The notes under the pieces are model-generated. The model saw only the letters and a program-made list of their open reading frames with translations. It had not been told where the DNA came from and ran no database searches. Of a stretch of DNA of 64,000 nt, positions 27,780-36,564 are shown one piece after another. The first letter of the stretch is position 1; every line of letters starts with the position of its first letter. The position numbers were made by a program, and so were the translations under genes. This DNA comes from Anaerolineaceae bacterium (lineage in GTDB: Bacteria > Chloroflexota > Anaerolineae > Aggregatilineales > Phototrophicaceae), in assembly GCA_020634115.1 (NCBI GenBank), contig JACKCH010000014.1:62001-126000 (forward strand), given 5' to 3'.

Positions 27780-27833
27780 GTAGGGGAGCGCCAGTGTGCG
27801 CTCCCCTGGGCGGCTACACCGGGCCGCCCCTAC
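27780..27833. repeat. Palindromic element with GTAGGGG...CCCCTAC ends
   Basis: Outer arms GTAGGGG and CCCCTAC enclose two hairpins: a perfect 10-bp stem (27782-27791 with 27798-27807) and a 7-bp stem (27808-27814 with 27823-27829). It lies between convergent bioY and thiolase genes and may also stop transcription from both sides. Related elements occur at 46900, 53991 and 62764. Confidence 0.65.
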
Positions 27834-27848
27834 ACCTTATTTTGTGTA

Positions 27849-29033
27849 CTAATTCACGTTCTCGAAAAGACCGGCTGCACCCATGCCGCCGCCGATACAC
27901 ATCGTCACCATGCCATACTTGCTGTTGCGGCGCTTCATCTCATTGATGATCTGCACGGTGAGTTTCGCCCCGGTGCAGCCCAGCGGGTGGCCGAGCGCAA
28001 TCGCGCCGCCGTTCACGTTGACTTTTTCCGGGTTCATTTCCAGGTGACGGATGACCGCCAGCGACTGCGAGGCGAATGCTTCGTTCAGTTCGATCAGATC
28101 GATATCATCCAGGCTCATCCCGGTACGTTTGAGCAGCCTGGGTACGGCGTTAATCGGCCCGATGCCCATGACTTCCGGGCGTACCCCGGCGACATTGAAA
28201 CTGACGAACTTCGCCAGCGGTTTCAACCCGAGCTGCGCCGCTTTACCCGCTTCCATCACGATCACACCGGCAGCGCCGTCGCTCAGCGGACTGGAATTCC
28301 CGGCGGTGACGCGCCCGCCCTGGCGGAACACCGGTTTCAGCCCGGCCAATCCTTCTAGCGTGGTATCCCGCCGCAGATGCTCGTCTTCCGTGAGCAAGGT
28401 GGTCACGGTCTGAGGACGACCATCTTCCCCAACAACGGTTTCTTCAATCGGGAAAGGAACGATTTCCTGAGCGAAATACCCTGCATCGGTAGCACGGGCG
28501 GCCTTCATGTGGCTGTTATAGGCGAATTCGTCCATATCCTCGCGGGACACATTAAATTCATCGGCCACATGCTCGGCGGTATGCCCCATGCTCATATAGA
28601 CATTCGGGTCATTAGCCGCCATATAAGGATTCGGGCTGATGCGGAAGCCGGTCATAGGGACAAGCGACATGGTTTCCGCGCCCCCGGCAATAACCACGTC
28701 CGCGCCGTTGGCAATAATACGTTCGGCGGCGATAGCGATGGTCTGCAAACCGCTGGAGCAGAAACGGTTCACGGTCATGCCCGGCACTTCAACCGGCAAC
28801 CCTGCCCGCAACGAAATCACACGGGCAAAATTCAATCCCTGCGAACCTTCCGGCATCGCACAGCCCATAATCACATCATCAATTTCCATCGGATCGAGTT
28901 TACCGCCGGTCTGTTCCATCAGTGTTTCAACGACGAGTGCGGCCATGTCGTCGGAACGGGCGGTAGCGGTGACACCACGCTTGGATTTACCGACAGCGGT
29001 ACGCACTGCGCCCACAATGACTGCTTCACGCAT
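27849..29033 (-). CDS. Thiolase (acetyl-CoA acyltransferase)
   Basis: 394 residues from ATG at 29033, with AAAGGAG upstream; the frame stays open to 29054 but the conserved N-terminus is MREAVIVGAVRTA. It cleaves or joins acyl-CoA and acetyl-CoA in fatty-acid breakdown or acetoacetyl-CoA synthesis. The nucleophile C92 sits in NRFCSSGLQT; GGAIALGHPLGCTGA and MCIGGGMGAAGLFE complete the active site. FadA-type and AtoB-type thiolases cannot be separated here. It is a lone gene, transcribed away from mraZ. Confidence 0.93.
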   Translation of the reverse strand: MREAVIVGAVRTAVGKSKRGVTATARSDDMAALVVETLMEQTGGKLDPMEIDDVIMGCAMPEGSQGLNFARVISLRAGLPVEVPGMTVNRFCSSGLQTIAIAAERIIANGADVVIAGGAETMSLVPMTGFRISPNPYMAANDPNVYMSMGHTAEHVADEFNVSREDMDEFAYNSHMKAARATDAGYFAQEIVPFPIEETVVGEDGRPQTVTTLLTEDEHLRRDTTLEGLAGLKPVFRQGGRVTAGNSSPLSDGAAGVIVMEAGKAAQLGLKPLAKFVSFNVAGVRPEVMGIGPINAVPRLLKRTGMSLDDIDLIELNEAFASQSLAVIRHLEMNPEKVNVNGGAIALGHPLGCTGAKLTVQIINEMKRRNSKYGMVTMCIGGGMGAAGLFENVN

Positions 29034-29190
29034 AAAGAGACTCCTTTGATTCACTGAGAATTCTATATACCTAAATTGTTAAGGATAAGAATCGAATCTG
29101 TATTTGAATATAAGTGTAAAACATCTGCCGCTGCAGCGCTATGACTTTTAGGCACTTGGTCATGTTTTCCTCATAACCTCAGTATTTATG

Positions 29191-29230
29191 TGGGATTCAT
29201 CAAAAGGATGTGGGATAATGTGGTATAATT
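29191..29230 (+). promoter_or_regulatory. mraZ promoter with MraZ-box-like TGGG repeats
   Basis: TGGGA occurs at 29191 and 29211 and TGGTA at 29221, on a 10-base phase with one position skipped. MraZ is known to bind TGGGN repeats spaced by 5 bases upstream of its own gene. The last repeat overlaps TGGTATAAT, an extended -10 (TATAAT 29224-29229) about 54 bases before mraZ. Autorepression of the cluster is therefore likely. Confidence 0.65.
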
Positions 29231-29282
29231 TTTCTGGTTTTCCACACCATATCTATCACCAAAGACCGGCGGGGTAAAAGGC

Positions 29283-29711
29283 ATGTTCTGGGGCGAATAT
29301 TCTCACCAGTTAGATGAAAAAGGCCGACTGATTATCCCGGCGCGGTTTCGTCCTCACCTGACTTCGGGCGCAGTCCTGACTCGTGGCTTGGATCGCAACC
29401 TGGTGGTATACCCACAAACGGCGTGGACTTCATTATGCGAGAGTCTGAACCAGATGCCTATCACCCACCCTACCGGGCGAGCACTGCGCCGCCTGCTGTT
29501 CTCTGGCGCGATGGAACTGACACTGGATCGCCAGGGACGCATCTCGATTCCGGCCTACCTGCGGGATTATGCTGCGTTGGATAGCGAGGTGCTGATCGCC
29601 GGGATGGAAACCTTCCTCGAACTCTGGGAGCCGACCAGTTGGCGTGCTACACTCAACGACGTGACTCTCACTCTGGCAGAAACGGAAACCTTATACAACC
29701 TGGGGATATAA
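29283..29711 (+). CDS. mraZ: Transcriptional regulator MraZ
   Basis: 142 residues. MFWGEYSHQLDEKGRLIIPARFR and the second half AMELTLDRQGRISIPAYLRDYA are the two SpoVT/AbrB-like repeats of MraZ, each with the DxxGR signature. It forms a ring that binds TGGGN repeats and represses the division and cell wall operon. It is the first gene of the cluster, with fitting repeats in its promoter. Confidence 0.96.
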   Translation: MFWGEYSHQLDEKGRLIIPARFRPHLTSGAVLTRGLDRNLVVYPQTAWTSLCESLNQMPITHPTGRALRRLLFSGAMELTLDRQGRISIPAYLRDYAALDSEVLIAGMETFLELWEPTSWRATLNDVTLTLAETETLYNLGI

Positions 29712-29713
29712 GC

Positions 29714-30628
29714 ATGGCGCATATTCCGGTTTTACTGGATGCCGTCGTAGAGGTACTGCACCCTGCCCGGCGTTTGATTGATGGCACACTGGGCGCGGGC
29801 GGGCATACACGGGCGCTGCTGGCGGGAGGTGTGCAAGAGGCGCTGGGATTAGACTGTGACCCAGCGGCGCTGGCAAAAGCAAGGCAGACTCTCAGTCCCT
29901 ACACGGAGCGTGTGTATATCGTCCACGCCAGTTACGCGGATATGGTCAAAGAAGCGCGGCGCATCGGCTGGGACGCGGTGGATGGCATTCTGCTCGACCT
30001 GGGATTATCTTCGATGCAGTTAGATACTGCCGAACGCGGTTTCGCCTTCATGCAGGATGGCCCATTGGATATGCGCTTCAACCCGCAAAGTGACCGGCCT
30101 ACAGCGGCGGAACTCGTGAATTATCTGGATGAATCCGAACTGGCCGACCTGTTTTACCGCTACGGGGAAGAACCTCAGGGAAAACGGCTGTCACGGGCCA
30201 TTATTGCCGGGCGTCCCTACCACACGACCCGCGAATTGGCGACGGTGATTGAAACCGCGTTACCCCGCCGCAAAGGAGATAAAATTCACCCGGCAACCCG
30301 CGCTTTTCAGGCGCTCAGGATTGCAGTAAACGACGAGTTGAGTATCATTGAACGTGTTCTACCGGAAGCGATTGACCTGCTCATGCCTGGCGGACGTCTG
30401 GCCGTGATCAGTTTTCACAGCCTGGAAGACCGGCTGGTGAAACAAGCTTTTAAGCTGGCGAGTACCGACTGTATCTGCCCACCGAAAACGCCAATCTGTG
30501 TCTGCGGGCATCAGGCCAGCGTGCGACTCATCAACCGCAAGCCGATTGTCGCTGGGGAAGATGAGATTCAGGCGAACCCGCGCAGCCGGAGCGCGAAGCT
30601 GCGCGTTGTGGAGAAACTGACAGCGTGA
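29714..30628 (+). CDS. rsmH: 16S rRNA (cytosine-1402-N4)-methyltransferase RsmH
   Basis: 304 residues from ATG at 29714, two bases after the mraZ stop. HIPVLLDAVVEVLHP, the SAM site DGTLGAGGHTRALL, LLDLGLSSMQLD and the late VISFHSLEDRLVKQ are all characteristic. It methylates C1402 in the decoding centre of 16S rRNA and is the usual second gene of dcw clusters. Its stop overlaps the ftsL-like GTG start. Confidence 0.96.
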   Translation: MAHIPVLLDAVVEVLHPARRLIDGTLGAGGHTRALLAGGVQEALGLDCDPAALAKARQTLSPYTERVYIVHASYADMVKEARRIGWDAVDGILLDLGLSSMQLDTAERGFAFMQDGPLDMRFNPQSDRPTAAELVNYLDESELADLFYRYGEEPQGKRLSRAIIAGRPYHTTRELATVIETALPRRKGDKIHPATRAFQALRIAVNDELSIIERVLPEAIDLLMPGGRLAVISFHSLEDRLVKQAFKLASTDCICPPKTPICVCGHQASVRLINRKPIVAGEDEIQANPRSRSAKLRVVEKLTA

Positions 30629-31107
30629 CCACACCCACACAGGACTGGCTGGGACATGCCCTCCGAAATACGACCTGGCGACTGCGGCAGCAAACGGCGG
30701 CGCTGGCGGCCTTAGGATTGTTTATAGCCGTGATTATCGGTGCACTTTACCTGATGCAGGCTGCTTCGATTGCCACGCTCAACCGGCAGTTGCAGGAGTT
30801 GATCGCCGAACGCAACCTGCTGGAACAGTCTAATGAGCAGATTCGCTCAGAAATCGCGCAGTTGCGGACGGTATTCCGGCTGCGGTCACGGGCGCTGGAA
30901 TTGGGTTTTGTGGAAGCTGAACGCGACCAGATCGAATATCTGGTGGTAGATGGCTATAACCCGAACCGTGAGTCGACTCAGTTACAGGTGGCGCAGGAAG
31001 AGGCAGCTAATCTGCCGGTCTACGATGAAACGTTCGGGGGCTGGCTGCAACAGCAATGGGATAACTTCACACATCAATTCCAGGATTTTTCACAATCAGG
31101 GAGTTAG
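30625..31107 (+). CDS. FtsL-like septum protein
   Basis: 160 residues from GTG at 30625, overlapping the rsmH stop as GTGA. One membrane segment (about 28-48) is followed by a coiled coil rich in Leu, Gln and Glu (LNRQLQELIAERNLLEQSNEQIRSEIAQL), then a tail. Topology and position between rsmH and ftsI fit FtsL, which bridges FtsQ/DivIB and FtsW/FtsI in the divisome. Sequence is poorly conserved in this family, so the name rests on context. Confidence 0.75.
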   Translation: MTTPTQDWLGHALRNTTWRLRQQTAALAALGLFIAVIIGALYLMQAASIATLNRQLQELIAERNLLEQSNEQIRSEIAQLRTVFRLRSRALELGFVEAERDQIEYLVVDGYNPNRESTQLQVAQEEAANLPVYDETFGGWLQQQWDNFTHQFQDFSQSGS

Positions 31108-31113
31108 GTCGTC

Positions 31114-32838
31114 ATGCAGGCTGCGCAAACGCAACAGGACATCTTCAACCGCCGACTGCCAATTGTCATCATCGGGATGATTGTCGCCAGTGGGTATCTG
31201 CTGCTGCAACTGGTGTCGTTCCAGCAGATCGCCCCGGAAGTGGCGAATGAACTGCGCCCGAACTATAACCGGAATGTACGGTTGGCGGCGGCGCGCGGGA
31301 TTATTTACGACCATAGCGGGCAGCGGTTGGCGGAAAATACAGTCGAGTATCGCATCGGGATCAGCCCCAGCCTGGTTTCGGATAAACGGCGGGTCGCCAC
31401 CCAGCTCGCCGCGATCTTGCGTTTGGACGAACTGGAAACGTACGAAAAAATCAATAGTGACGATCCCTGGGTACTGCTCACGCCGCGTGTGAACGCCGAA
31501 ATCGGGCAGCAGGTTGAGGCGCTGAATTTGCAGGCCCTGGACATTGAGAAAATCCCCCGCCGCAGCTACCCTCAGGGAACACTGGCCGCGCAGATTATCG
31601 GTTTTGTGGGCGGCGACCTGCAAGGCTATTACGGGGTTGAAGGCTATTACCAGGATCAACTCGCCGGGCGCATTCGGGAAGAGGTCGTGAGTGACATCCC
31701 CTTTGATCTGCCGGATGACCAGACACCCGACCAAGGCGGCAGCATTTACCTGACGCTTGACCGGGATATACAATACCTGGTCGAGAGTGAACTGGCGTTG
31801 GCGATAGATGAAACCGGGGCAACAGGCGGCTCTTATATTGTGATGAACCCTCGCACCGGAGATATTCTGGCGATGGCAAGCTGGCCGTCATTCGACCCGA
31901 ATGCCTATGCCAGCGTGGATGCGAATATCTGGCGCAACCCGGCCATCAGCGATGAATATGAACCGGGGTCAGTCATGAAAGTCCTGACCGTTGCCGGGGC
32001 GCTTGACCGGGGCGCGATTACACCTGATTTCACCTACGTGGATCAGGGCGAACTGGCAGTGGGCGGCATTGTGGTCAAGAACTGGGACTTACGGGCACAT
32101 GGTGTGGTGGATGTGCGTGGCATCCTGGTGGATTCACTGAATGTGGGCGCGGCCACTCTCAGCCTGAAAATGGGGCATGAAGCCTTTTACGCCGCGATGG
32201 ATGCTTTCGGCATCGGACGCCCAACTCGCGTCAACCTGGAAGGTGAAGCGCCAGGGACGATGTATGTTCCCGGCGACCCGGAATGGAGCGAGAGCAATCT
32301 GGGGACGAACGCTTTCGGCCAGGGTGTGACGGTCACGCCACTGCAAATGCTGGTGGCAGTTTCTGCCATCGCCAATGACGGCCTACTGATGCAGCCTAAC
32401 TTGGTCGCCCGTGTGGTGGATGGCAACCAGGTGGTCGAATCGCAGCCAACATTCCTGCGTCGGGCGATTTCACCGGAAACGGCCCATATTGTGACCGATA
32501 TGATGGTGTCTGTCGTCAACGAAAACGACTCGCTGGATGGCAGCGCGGCGCTGCCGGGCTATTCGGTGGCGGGCAAGACCGGTACAGCGGAAATCCCCTC
32601 CCCTATCGGCTATGAATCCAATGCCTGGATTATGACGTTCGTCGGTTTTCTGCCGGCGGACGATCCCCAGGTCGCAATTTTAATCAAGTTAGACCGTCCC
32701 ACAACCGGGCGCTGGGCCAGCCAGGTGGTTGCGCCGCGTTTCCGGCGGTTGGCCGAACGTCTGGTGGTGATGATGGAAATCCCGCCGGATGATGTGCGCC
32801 ATGCGCTGGAAGCTCAGGGCGGCGTGGTAGACGGTTAG
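31114..32838 (+). CDS. ftsI: Peptidoglycan D,D-transpeptidase FtsI/PBP3
   Basis: 574 residues. One N-terminal membrane segment, a dimerization domain (about 45-200) and a penicillin-binding domain. The active site is complete: GSVMK with nucleophile S286 and K289, SLN at S341, and AGKTGTAE with K488. It cross-links septal peptidoglycan and pairs with FtsW, encoded later in the cluster. No PASTA domain is present. It starts 6 bases after the ftsL-like gene. Confidence 0.95.
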   Translation: MQAAQTQQDIFNRRLPIVIIGMIVASGYLLLQLVSFQQIAPEVANELRPNYNRNVRLAAARGIIYDHSGQRLAENTVEYRIGISPSLVSDKRRVATQLAAILRLDELETYEKINSDDPWVLLTPRVNAEIGQQVEALNLQALDIEKIPRRSYPQGTLAAQIIGFVGGDLQGYYGVEGYYQDQLAGRIREEVVSDIPFDLPDDQTPDQGGSIYLTLDRDIQYLVESELALAIDETGATGGSYIVMNPRTGDILAMASWPSFDPNAYASVDANIWRNPAISDEYEPGSVMKVLTVAGALDRGAITPDFTYVDQGELAVGGIVVKNWDLRAHGVVDVRGILVDSLNVGAATLSLKMGHEAFYAAMDAFGIGRPTRVNLEGEAPGTMYVPGDPEWSESNLGTNAFGQGVTVTPLQMLVAVSAIANDGLLMQPNLVARVVDGNQVVESQPTFLRRAISPETAHIVTDMMVSVVNENDSLDGSAALPGYSVAGKTGTAEIPSPIGYESNAWIMTFVGFLPADDPQVAILIKLDRPTTGRWASQVVAPRFRRLAERLVVMMEIPPDDVRHALEAQGGVVDG

Positions 32839-32849
32839 AAAGAGGAACT

Positions 32850-33881
32850 ATGGCTGGAGGACTGCCGTTTGCGCTGACGATGGGCGGGTTCGCTTTTTTA
32901 CTCGGAGTCATCTGGGGCGGGCCGTTCGTTGAAATTCTACGTCGCCTGAAAATCGGCAAGCAGATTCAGGTCGAGTTGAGCGCAGAACACCAGAAAAAAG
33001 TCGGCACGCCCACGATGGGCGGCATCATGATCGTGATTCCGGTGGTGCTGATCGCGCTGGGGTTGAACCTGGTGAACGTGATCCGCACCGTGACGGGCGC
33101 GAGTGTATTGCTGCCGCTGTTTGTGCTGGTCAGTTTCTCGATGCTGGGGCTGGTGGACGATTGGGAAGGCATCCAAACGTCGCGCGGCACACTCGGCCAG
33201 GGCATCTCGGCGCGGGCGAAATTCAGCGCCCAATGGGTGCTGGCGCTGGCCGTCGCGGTGGTGATTTCGCAGTATGACGGCGGTTTTCAGTACGCCAATC
33301 AGATTCAAATCCCCTTACTCCCCTTTGCGATCAACATCAGTCCGCTGCTCTATATCCCCGGCGCAGCGTTCATCATTGTTTCGATGTCCAACGCCGTGAA
33401 TCTGACCGACGGGATGGACGGATTAGCTGGAATTATTACCGCCAGCGCCTTCGCGTCGTATGGGGTGATCGCCTATTTGCAGCAGCAGATTTTCCTCACC
33501 CAATTGAGTTTCATCCTGGTGGGGGCGTGTTTCGCGTTCCTGTGGTATAACGCGCACCCGGCCCAATTATTCATGGGCGATACCGGGTCACTTGCGTTAG
33601 GGGCGACCCTGGGAACTATCGCGGTGATGACCGGACAGTATCTTCTCCTGCCGGTGATCGCCATCGTGCCGGTGATGGAAACGATCAGCGTCGTCTTGCA
33701 GGTGTGGTACTTCAAACGCACGAAAGACCCGGCAACCGGCCAGGGCGTTCGCCTGTTCCGCATGGCGCCTATCCACCTGCATTTTCAGAAAGGCGGTTGG
33801 AGCGAGACTCAGGTTGTCCAGCGGTTATGGCTCGTCGGGCTGCTCAGTGCCATGATCGGTATCGCGCTGGCGCTGCTTTAA
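32850..33881 (+). CDS. mraY: Phospho-N-acetylmuramoyl-pentapeptide transferase MraY
   Basis: 343 residues, about ten membrane segments. It loads UDP-MurNAc-pentapeptide onto undecaprenyl phosphate to make lipid I. Key motifs: KKVGTPTMGGIMIV, LGLVDDWEG, SNAVNLTDGMDGLAG with the catalytic Asp residues, GDTGSLALG, and RMAPIHLHFQKGGW. It begins 11 bases after ftsI. In most clusters murD follows at once; here about 1 kb with a TIR gene intervenes. Confidence 0.96.
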   Translation: MAGGLPFALTMGGFAFLLGVIWGGPFVEILRRLKIGKQIQVELSAEHQKKVGTPTMGGIMIVIPVVLIALGLNLVNVIRTVTGASVLLPLFVLVSFSMLGLVDDWEGIQTSRGTLGQGISARAKFSAQWVLALAVAVVISQYDGGFQYANQIQIPLLPFAINISPLLYIPGAAFIIVSMSNAVNLTDGMDGLAGIITASAFASYGVIAYLQQQIFLTQLSFILVGACFAFLWYNAHPAQLFMGDTGSLALGATLGTIAVMTGQYLLLPVIAIVPVMETISVVLQVWYFKRTKDPATGQGVRLFRMAPIHLHFQKGGWSETQVVQRLWLVGLLSAMIGIALALL

Positions 33882-34057
33882 GACGGTTGTGATGCTGGCC
33901 TGTATAGTTACCTGCCGTTCATACCTGCCCGAAATGAATAATTTGTATTGTTGAGATGTGGACTGGATTTGATGAGGATATTTTCGGCTATTTTGATAAT
34001 GTGCGGATTGGATAGTTGCTACTATCTGATATCCAGCTATCAACAGGGAACAGCACA

Positions 34058-34840
34058 GTGACAACCTCTCGAATCCCGCCCGGCAAATATTTCATCTCAC
34101 ACTCATACAAAGATGCCAATGTGCGCGATGAGATGATTAAGCAATTGCCGGATAGTGTTGAACCTTTTATCTTTCCGCCAATCAGCGTTTCGCCACAGGA
34201 CTTCGTGAGCAATTCCCTTATTGAAGCGATTCTAGGTTGTGATGGCGTTATATATCTTGAAGGTGGCTACTCTGCGAAATCATTTTGGGTAGCCTTTGAG
34301 CGTGATTATGCTTTACGCGCAAAAAAAACTGTATTTCGTTATGATGCTCAGACTATGATTTTTAGTAAACATGGCTTTCCCCCATTGGATCTTCTGATAA
34401 TCTATACATATACCAAACACGATGAAACTAAATTCAACTTCATATGGCAGTATATGTCACAGCAAAGATATTTTGCTACTCCTTGGATTGATATTAAACC
34501 TGAAGTTGAGGGTGTATCATGGTGGCAATCCGTAACTGACAATTTCAAGAATTCACTTAATAAAGGTGCTTTCTTTGTCTCCTTTTGGTCAAAAGCTACG
34601 TCTGAATTTCAATTCAAAGAGTTTGAATATGTCGCTAGCCTCGGATTCTCTGATAGAAATGTTCTTGCTTTGCTTGAAGATATCGAGCTAGAAAGAGGTT
34701 TCAGTAACCATCCTGCTCATTTAAAAGTTCCCCTATGGGCCGATAAAAACTTGAGTCATGAGAACAAAATTGACGATCTTATCGTCCGTCTTTACTGGCT
34801 GATTTTCCGTAATCAATTCCCGGAACTCGCTTATGACTAA
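34058..34840 (+). CDS. TIR-domain protein inserted in the dcw cluster
   Basis: 260 residues from GTG at 34058 (AGGGA upstream); TTG at 34016 is the alternative. AT-rich and unlike its neighbours. A TIR domain (about 9-97) begins GKYFISHSYKD; SAKSFWVAFERDYAL matches the SxxSxWCxxE motif, giving E81 as the likely catalytic Glu for NAD cleavage. The second half (about 155-215) has AFFVSFWSKA, FKEFEYVASLG and NVLALLED, a TIR-like strand-helix pattern, so this may be a tandem TIR with one weak half. No sensor domain or signal peptide. It probably rides on dcw transcription. Its function (defence or NAD signalling) is inferred. Confidence 0.8.
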   Translation: MTTSRIPPGKYFISHSYKDANVRDEMIKQLPDSVEPFIFPPISVSPQDFVSNSLIEAILGCDGVIYLEGGYSAKSFWVAFERDYALRAKKTVFRYDAQTMIFSKHGFPPLDLLIIYTYTKHDETKFNFIWQYMSQQRYFATPWIDIKPEVEGVSWWQSVTDNFKNSLNKGAFFVSFWSKATSEFQFKEFEYVASLGFSDRNVLALLEDIELERGFSNHPAHLKVPLWADKNLSHENKIDDLIVRLYWLIFRNQFPELAYD

Positions 34841-34901
34841 GATTGACATCCCATCCGGCAAATTCTTCGACTCCTACTTGAATTTGGGCAGTCGTTTATG
34901 A
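34833..34901 (+). pseudogene. 22-codon relic of a second TIR gene start, or a murD leader peptide
   Basis: ATG at 34833 overlaps the stop of the TIR gene, and its own TGA overlaps the murD ATG. The peptide begins MTKIDIPSGKFFDSY, which matches the TIR gene's own start TTSRIPPGKYFISHSY both as protein and as DNA (ATCCC..CCGGCAAAT..TTC). It looks like the start of a paralogous TIR gene cut off after about 15 codons. It may now serve only to couple murD translation. Confidence 0.55.
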
Positions 34902-36271
34902 TTCCTCCCGATTCGCTTTCAGGTAAACGGGTGGCGGTGCTGGGTTTTGCCCGCCAGGGTAAGGCGCTGGCCCGCTGGCTGCCGACTCTCGGCGCCCAGG
35001 TCATCGTCAGTGACAACCGGAGCGCCGAAACGCTCCGTGATGAAATCGCCACCTTCTCCAATGTGGAGTTCGTGCTGGGCGGGCATCCAGAAAGCCTGCT
35101 GGACAGGGTGGATGCGTTGTGTGTATCCGGCGGCGTACCGCTCGACCTGCCGATTGTAGGGGCGGCCATAGCGCGGGGCATTCCTTTAACGAACGACGCG
35201 CAGTTTTTCCTGGAACGCTGCCCGGCCCCGGTGATCGGCATTACCGGCAGCGCAGGCAAAACGACCACGACCTCGCTGACTGGCGACATCCTCCGGCGGG
35301 CGGGTTTCAAAACCTGGGTCGGTGGCAATATCGGGGATGTGCTGCTGGATGTGCTGGACGAGATCACGCCGGATGACCGGGTGGTGATGGAACTTTCCAG
35401 CTTCCAACTCGACCTGATGACGACCAGCCCACCGATTGCGGCAGTCCTGAACATCACCCCGAATCACCTGGATCGGCACGGCACCATGGAAGCCTACACC
35501 CAGGCGAAAGCGAACATCGTCCGCCACCAGAAAACTGGTAATTTTGCCGTGTTGGGCTATGACGACGCGGGCAGTCGTCAACTGGCAGACCTGCTCCCCG
35601 ATGAGCCGGTGTGGTTCAGCGGTCAGAACATGGTCGCAAACGGGGCGTTTCTGGCCGGGCGGCGGTTGATGCTGGTCGGGACGGCCAGCCCAGATGGAGA
35701 CTCTCATGTGATTCTCGAAAAAGACGCGATTCCCTTGCGGGGCGACCATAATATCCTGAACGTGCTGGCGGCCTGTGCCATCACGGGTGTGGCCGGGGTC
35801 AGCCCGGCAGTGATGGCGGCGGCAATCCGGGATTTCAAGTCGGTGGCGCACCGCCTGGAAACCGTGCGGGTGCTGAACGGGGTCACGTATGTGAACGACA
35901 GCATCGCCACTGCGCCGGAACGGGTTGTGGCGGCGCTGCGGAGCTATACCGAGCCACTGGTACTGATCGCCGGGGGAAAAGACAAGAATTTACCCTGGGA
36001 AGAGATGATCCGGTTGGCGCTGCGCGTCTCACGGCATATCATCGCTTTCGGGCAGGCCGGGCAGATCGTGGTGAAGATGGTTGAACAGGTTAGCGGAGGC
36101 ACGACCAAAGTCACCCAAGTAGACACTCTGGCAGAAGCAGTCGGGGCGGCAGCAGCAGTGGCACAGCCCGGCGACATTGTTCTGCTTTCGCCCGGTGGCA
36201 CGAGCTATGATGCCTATCCTGACTTTGTTGCACGTGGAGAACACTTTCGCCAACTGGTGATGGCACTATAA
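34898..36271 (+). CDS. murD: UDP-N-acetylmuramoylalanine--D-glutamate ligase
   Basis: 457 residues. It adds D-Glu to UDP-MurNAc-L-Ala in the cytosol. Three domains: N-terminal nucleotide-sugar fold (VAVLGFARQGKALARWL), central ATPase with GITGSAGKTTTTSL, then ELSSFQLD and NHLDRHGTMEAYTQAK, and C-terminal domain with NDSIATAPERVVAAL and LIAGGKDKNLPW. Its ATG overlaps the preceding 22-codon frame as ATGA and has only a weak ribosome binding site, so translation may depend on coupling. Confidence 0.96.
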   Translation: MIPPDSLSGKRVAVLGFARQGKALARWLPTLGAQVIVSDNRSAETLRDEIATFSNVEFVLGGHPESLLDRVDALCVSGGVPLDLPIVGAAIARGIPLTNDAQFFLERCPAPVIGITGSAGKTTTTSLTGDILRRAGFKTWVGGNIGDVLLDVLDEITPDDRVVMELSSFQLDLMTTSPPIAAVLNITPNHLDRHGTMEAYTQAKANIVRHQKTGNFAVLGYDDAGSRQLADLLPDEPVWFSGQNMVANGAFLAGRRLMLVGTASPDGDSHVILEKDAIPLRGDHNILNVLAACAITGVAGVSPAVMAAAIRDFKSVAHRLETVRVLNGVTYVNDSIATAPERVVAALRSYTEPLVLIAGGKDKNLPWEEMIRLALRVSRHIIAFGQAGQIVVKMVEQVSGGTTKVTQVDTLAEAVGAAAAVAQPGDIVLLSPGGTSYDAYPDFVARGEHFRQLVMAL

Positions 36272-36273
36272 TA

Positions 36274-36550
36274 ATGTAAGATAGCATACATGATACGTTC
36301 TATGTGAAATGGTTCGGGACAAATGACTGCTCGGCAAGGTCGGTGCGTTTTCAGTCACCAGTTTTCAGCTATGGGTAGCGACGAGTTATCACGCATCCGC
36401 GAGAAAATTAAGCAACCGGGTCGCTTAAAAAGCTAGAATGCTAAGGTGCTAACAAGCTAAAACGCCAGTGGCTAGCGGCCAGCGACTAAAGTGAACCTTT
36501 ATCCCAATCTATATCACATAAAATGTATGATGTAAGAAAGCATACATAAT
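36274..36550. repeat. Composite repeat between murD and ftsW (copy 2 of the GCTAANNN family)
   Basis: A 293-base gap without genes. Two 21-base direct repeats (36274-36294 and 36530-36550; 19 of 21 bases equal) flank it. Inside are TTATCACGCATCCGCGAG (36386-36403), four octamers of the type GCTAANNN (36432-36463) and GCCAGTGGCTAGC, in the same order as at 6240-6361. Flanking repeats may be target duplication or duplicated promoter sequence; one includes a TATAAT-like stretch. Confidence 0.65.
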
Positions 36551-36564
36551 AGACTAGAGCAGTC

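Noticed and set aside
28377..29057. 226-codon plus-strand frame opposite the thiolase gene
   Set aside because: His- and Gly-rich translation typical of an antisense shadow; the thiolase motifs are complete.
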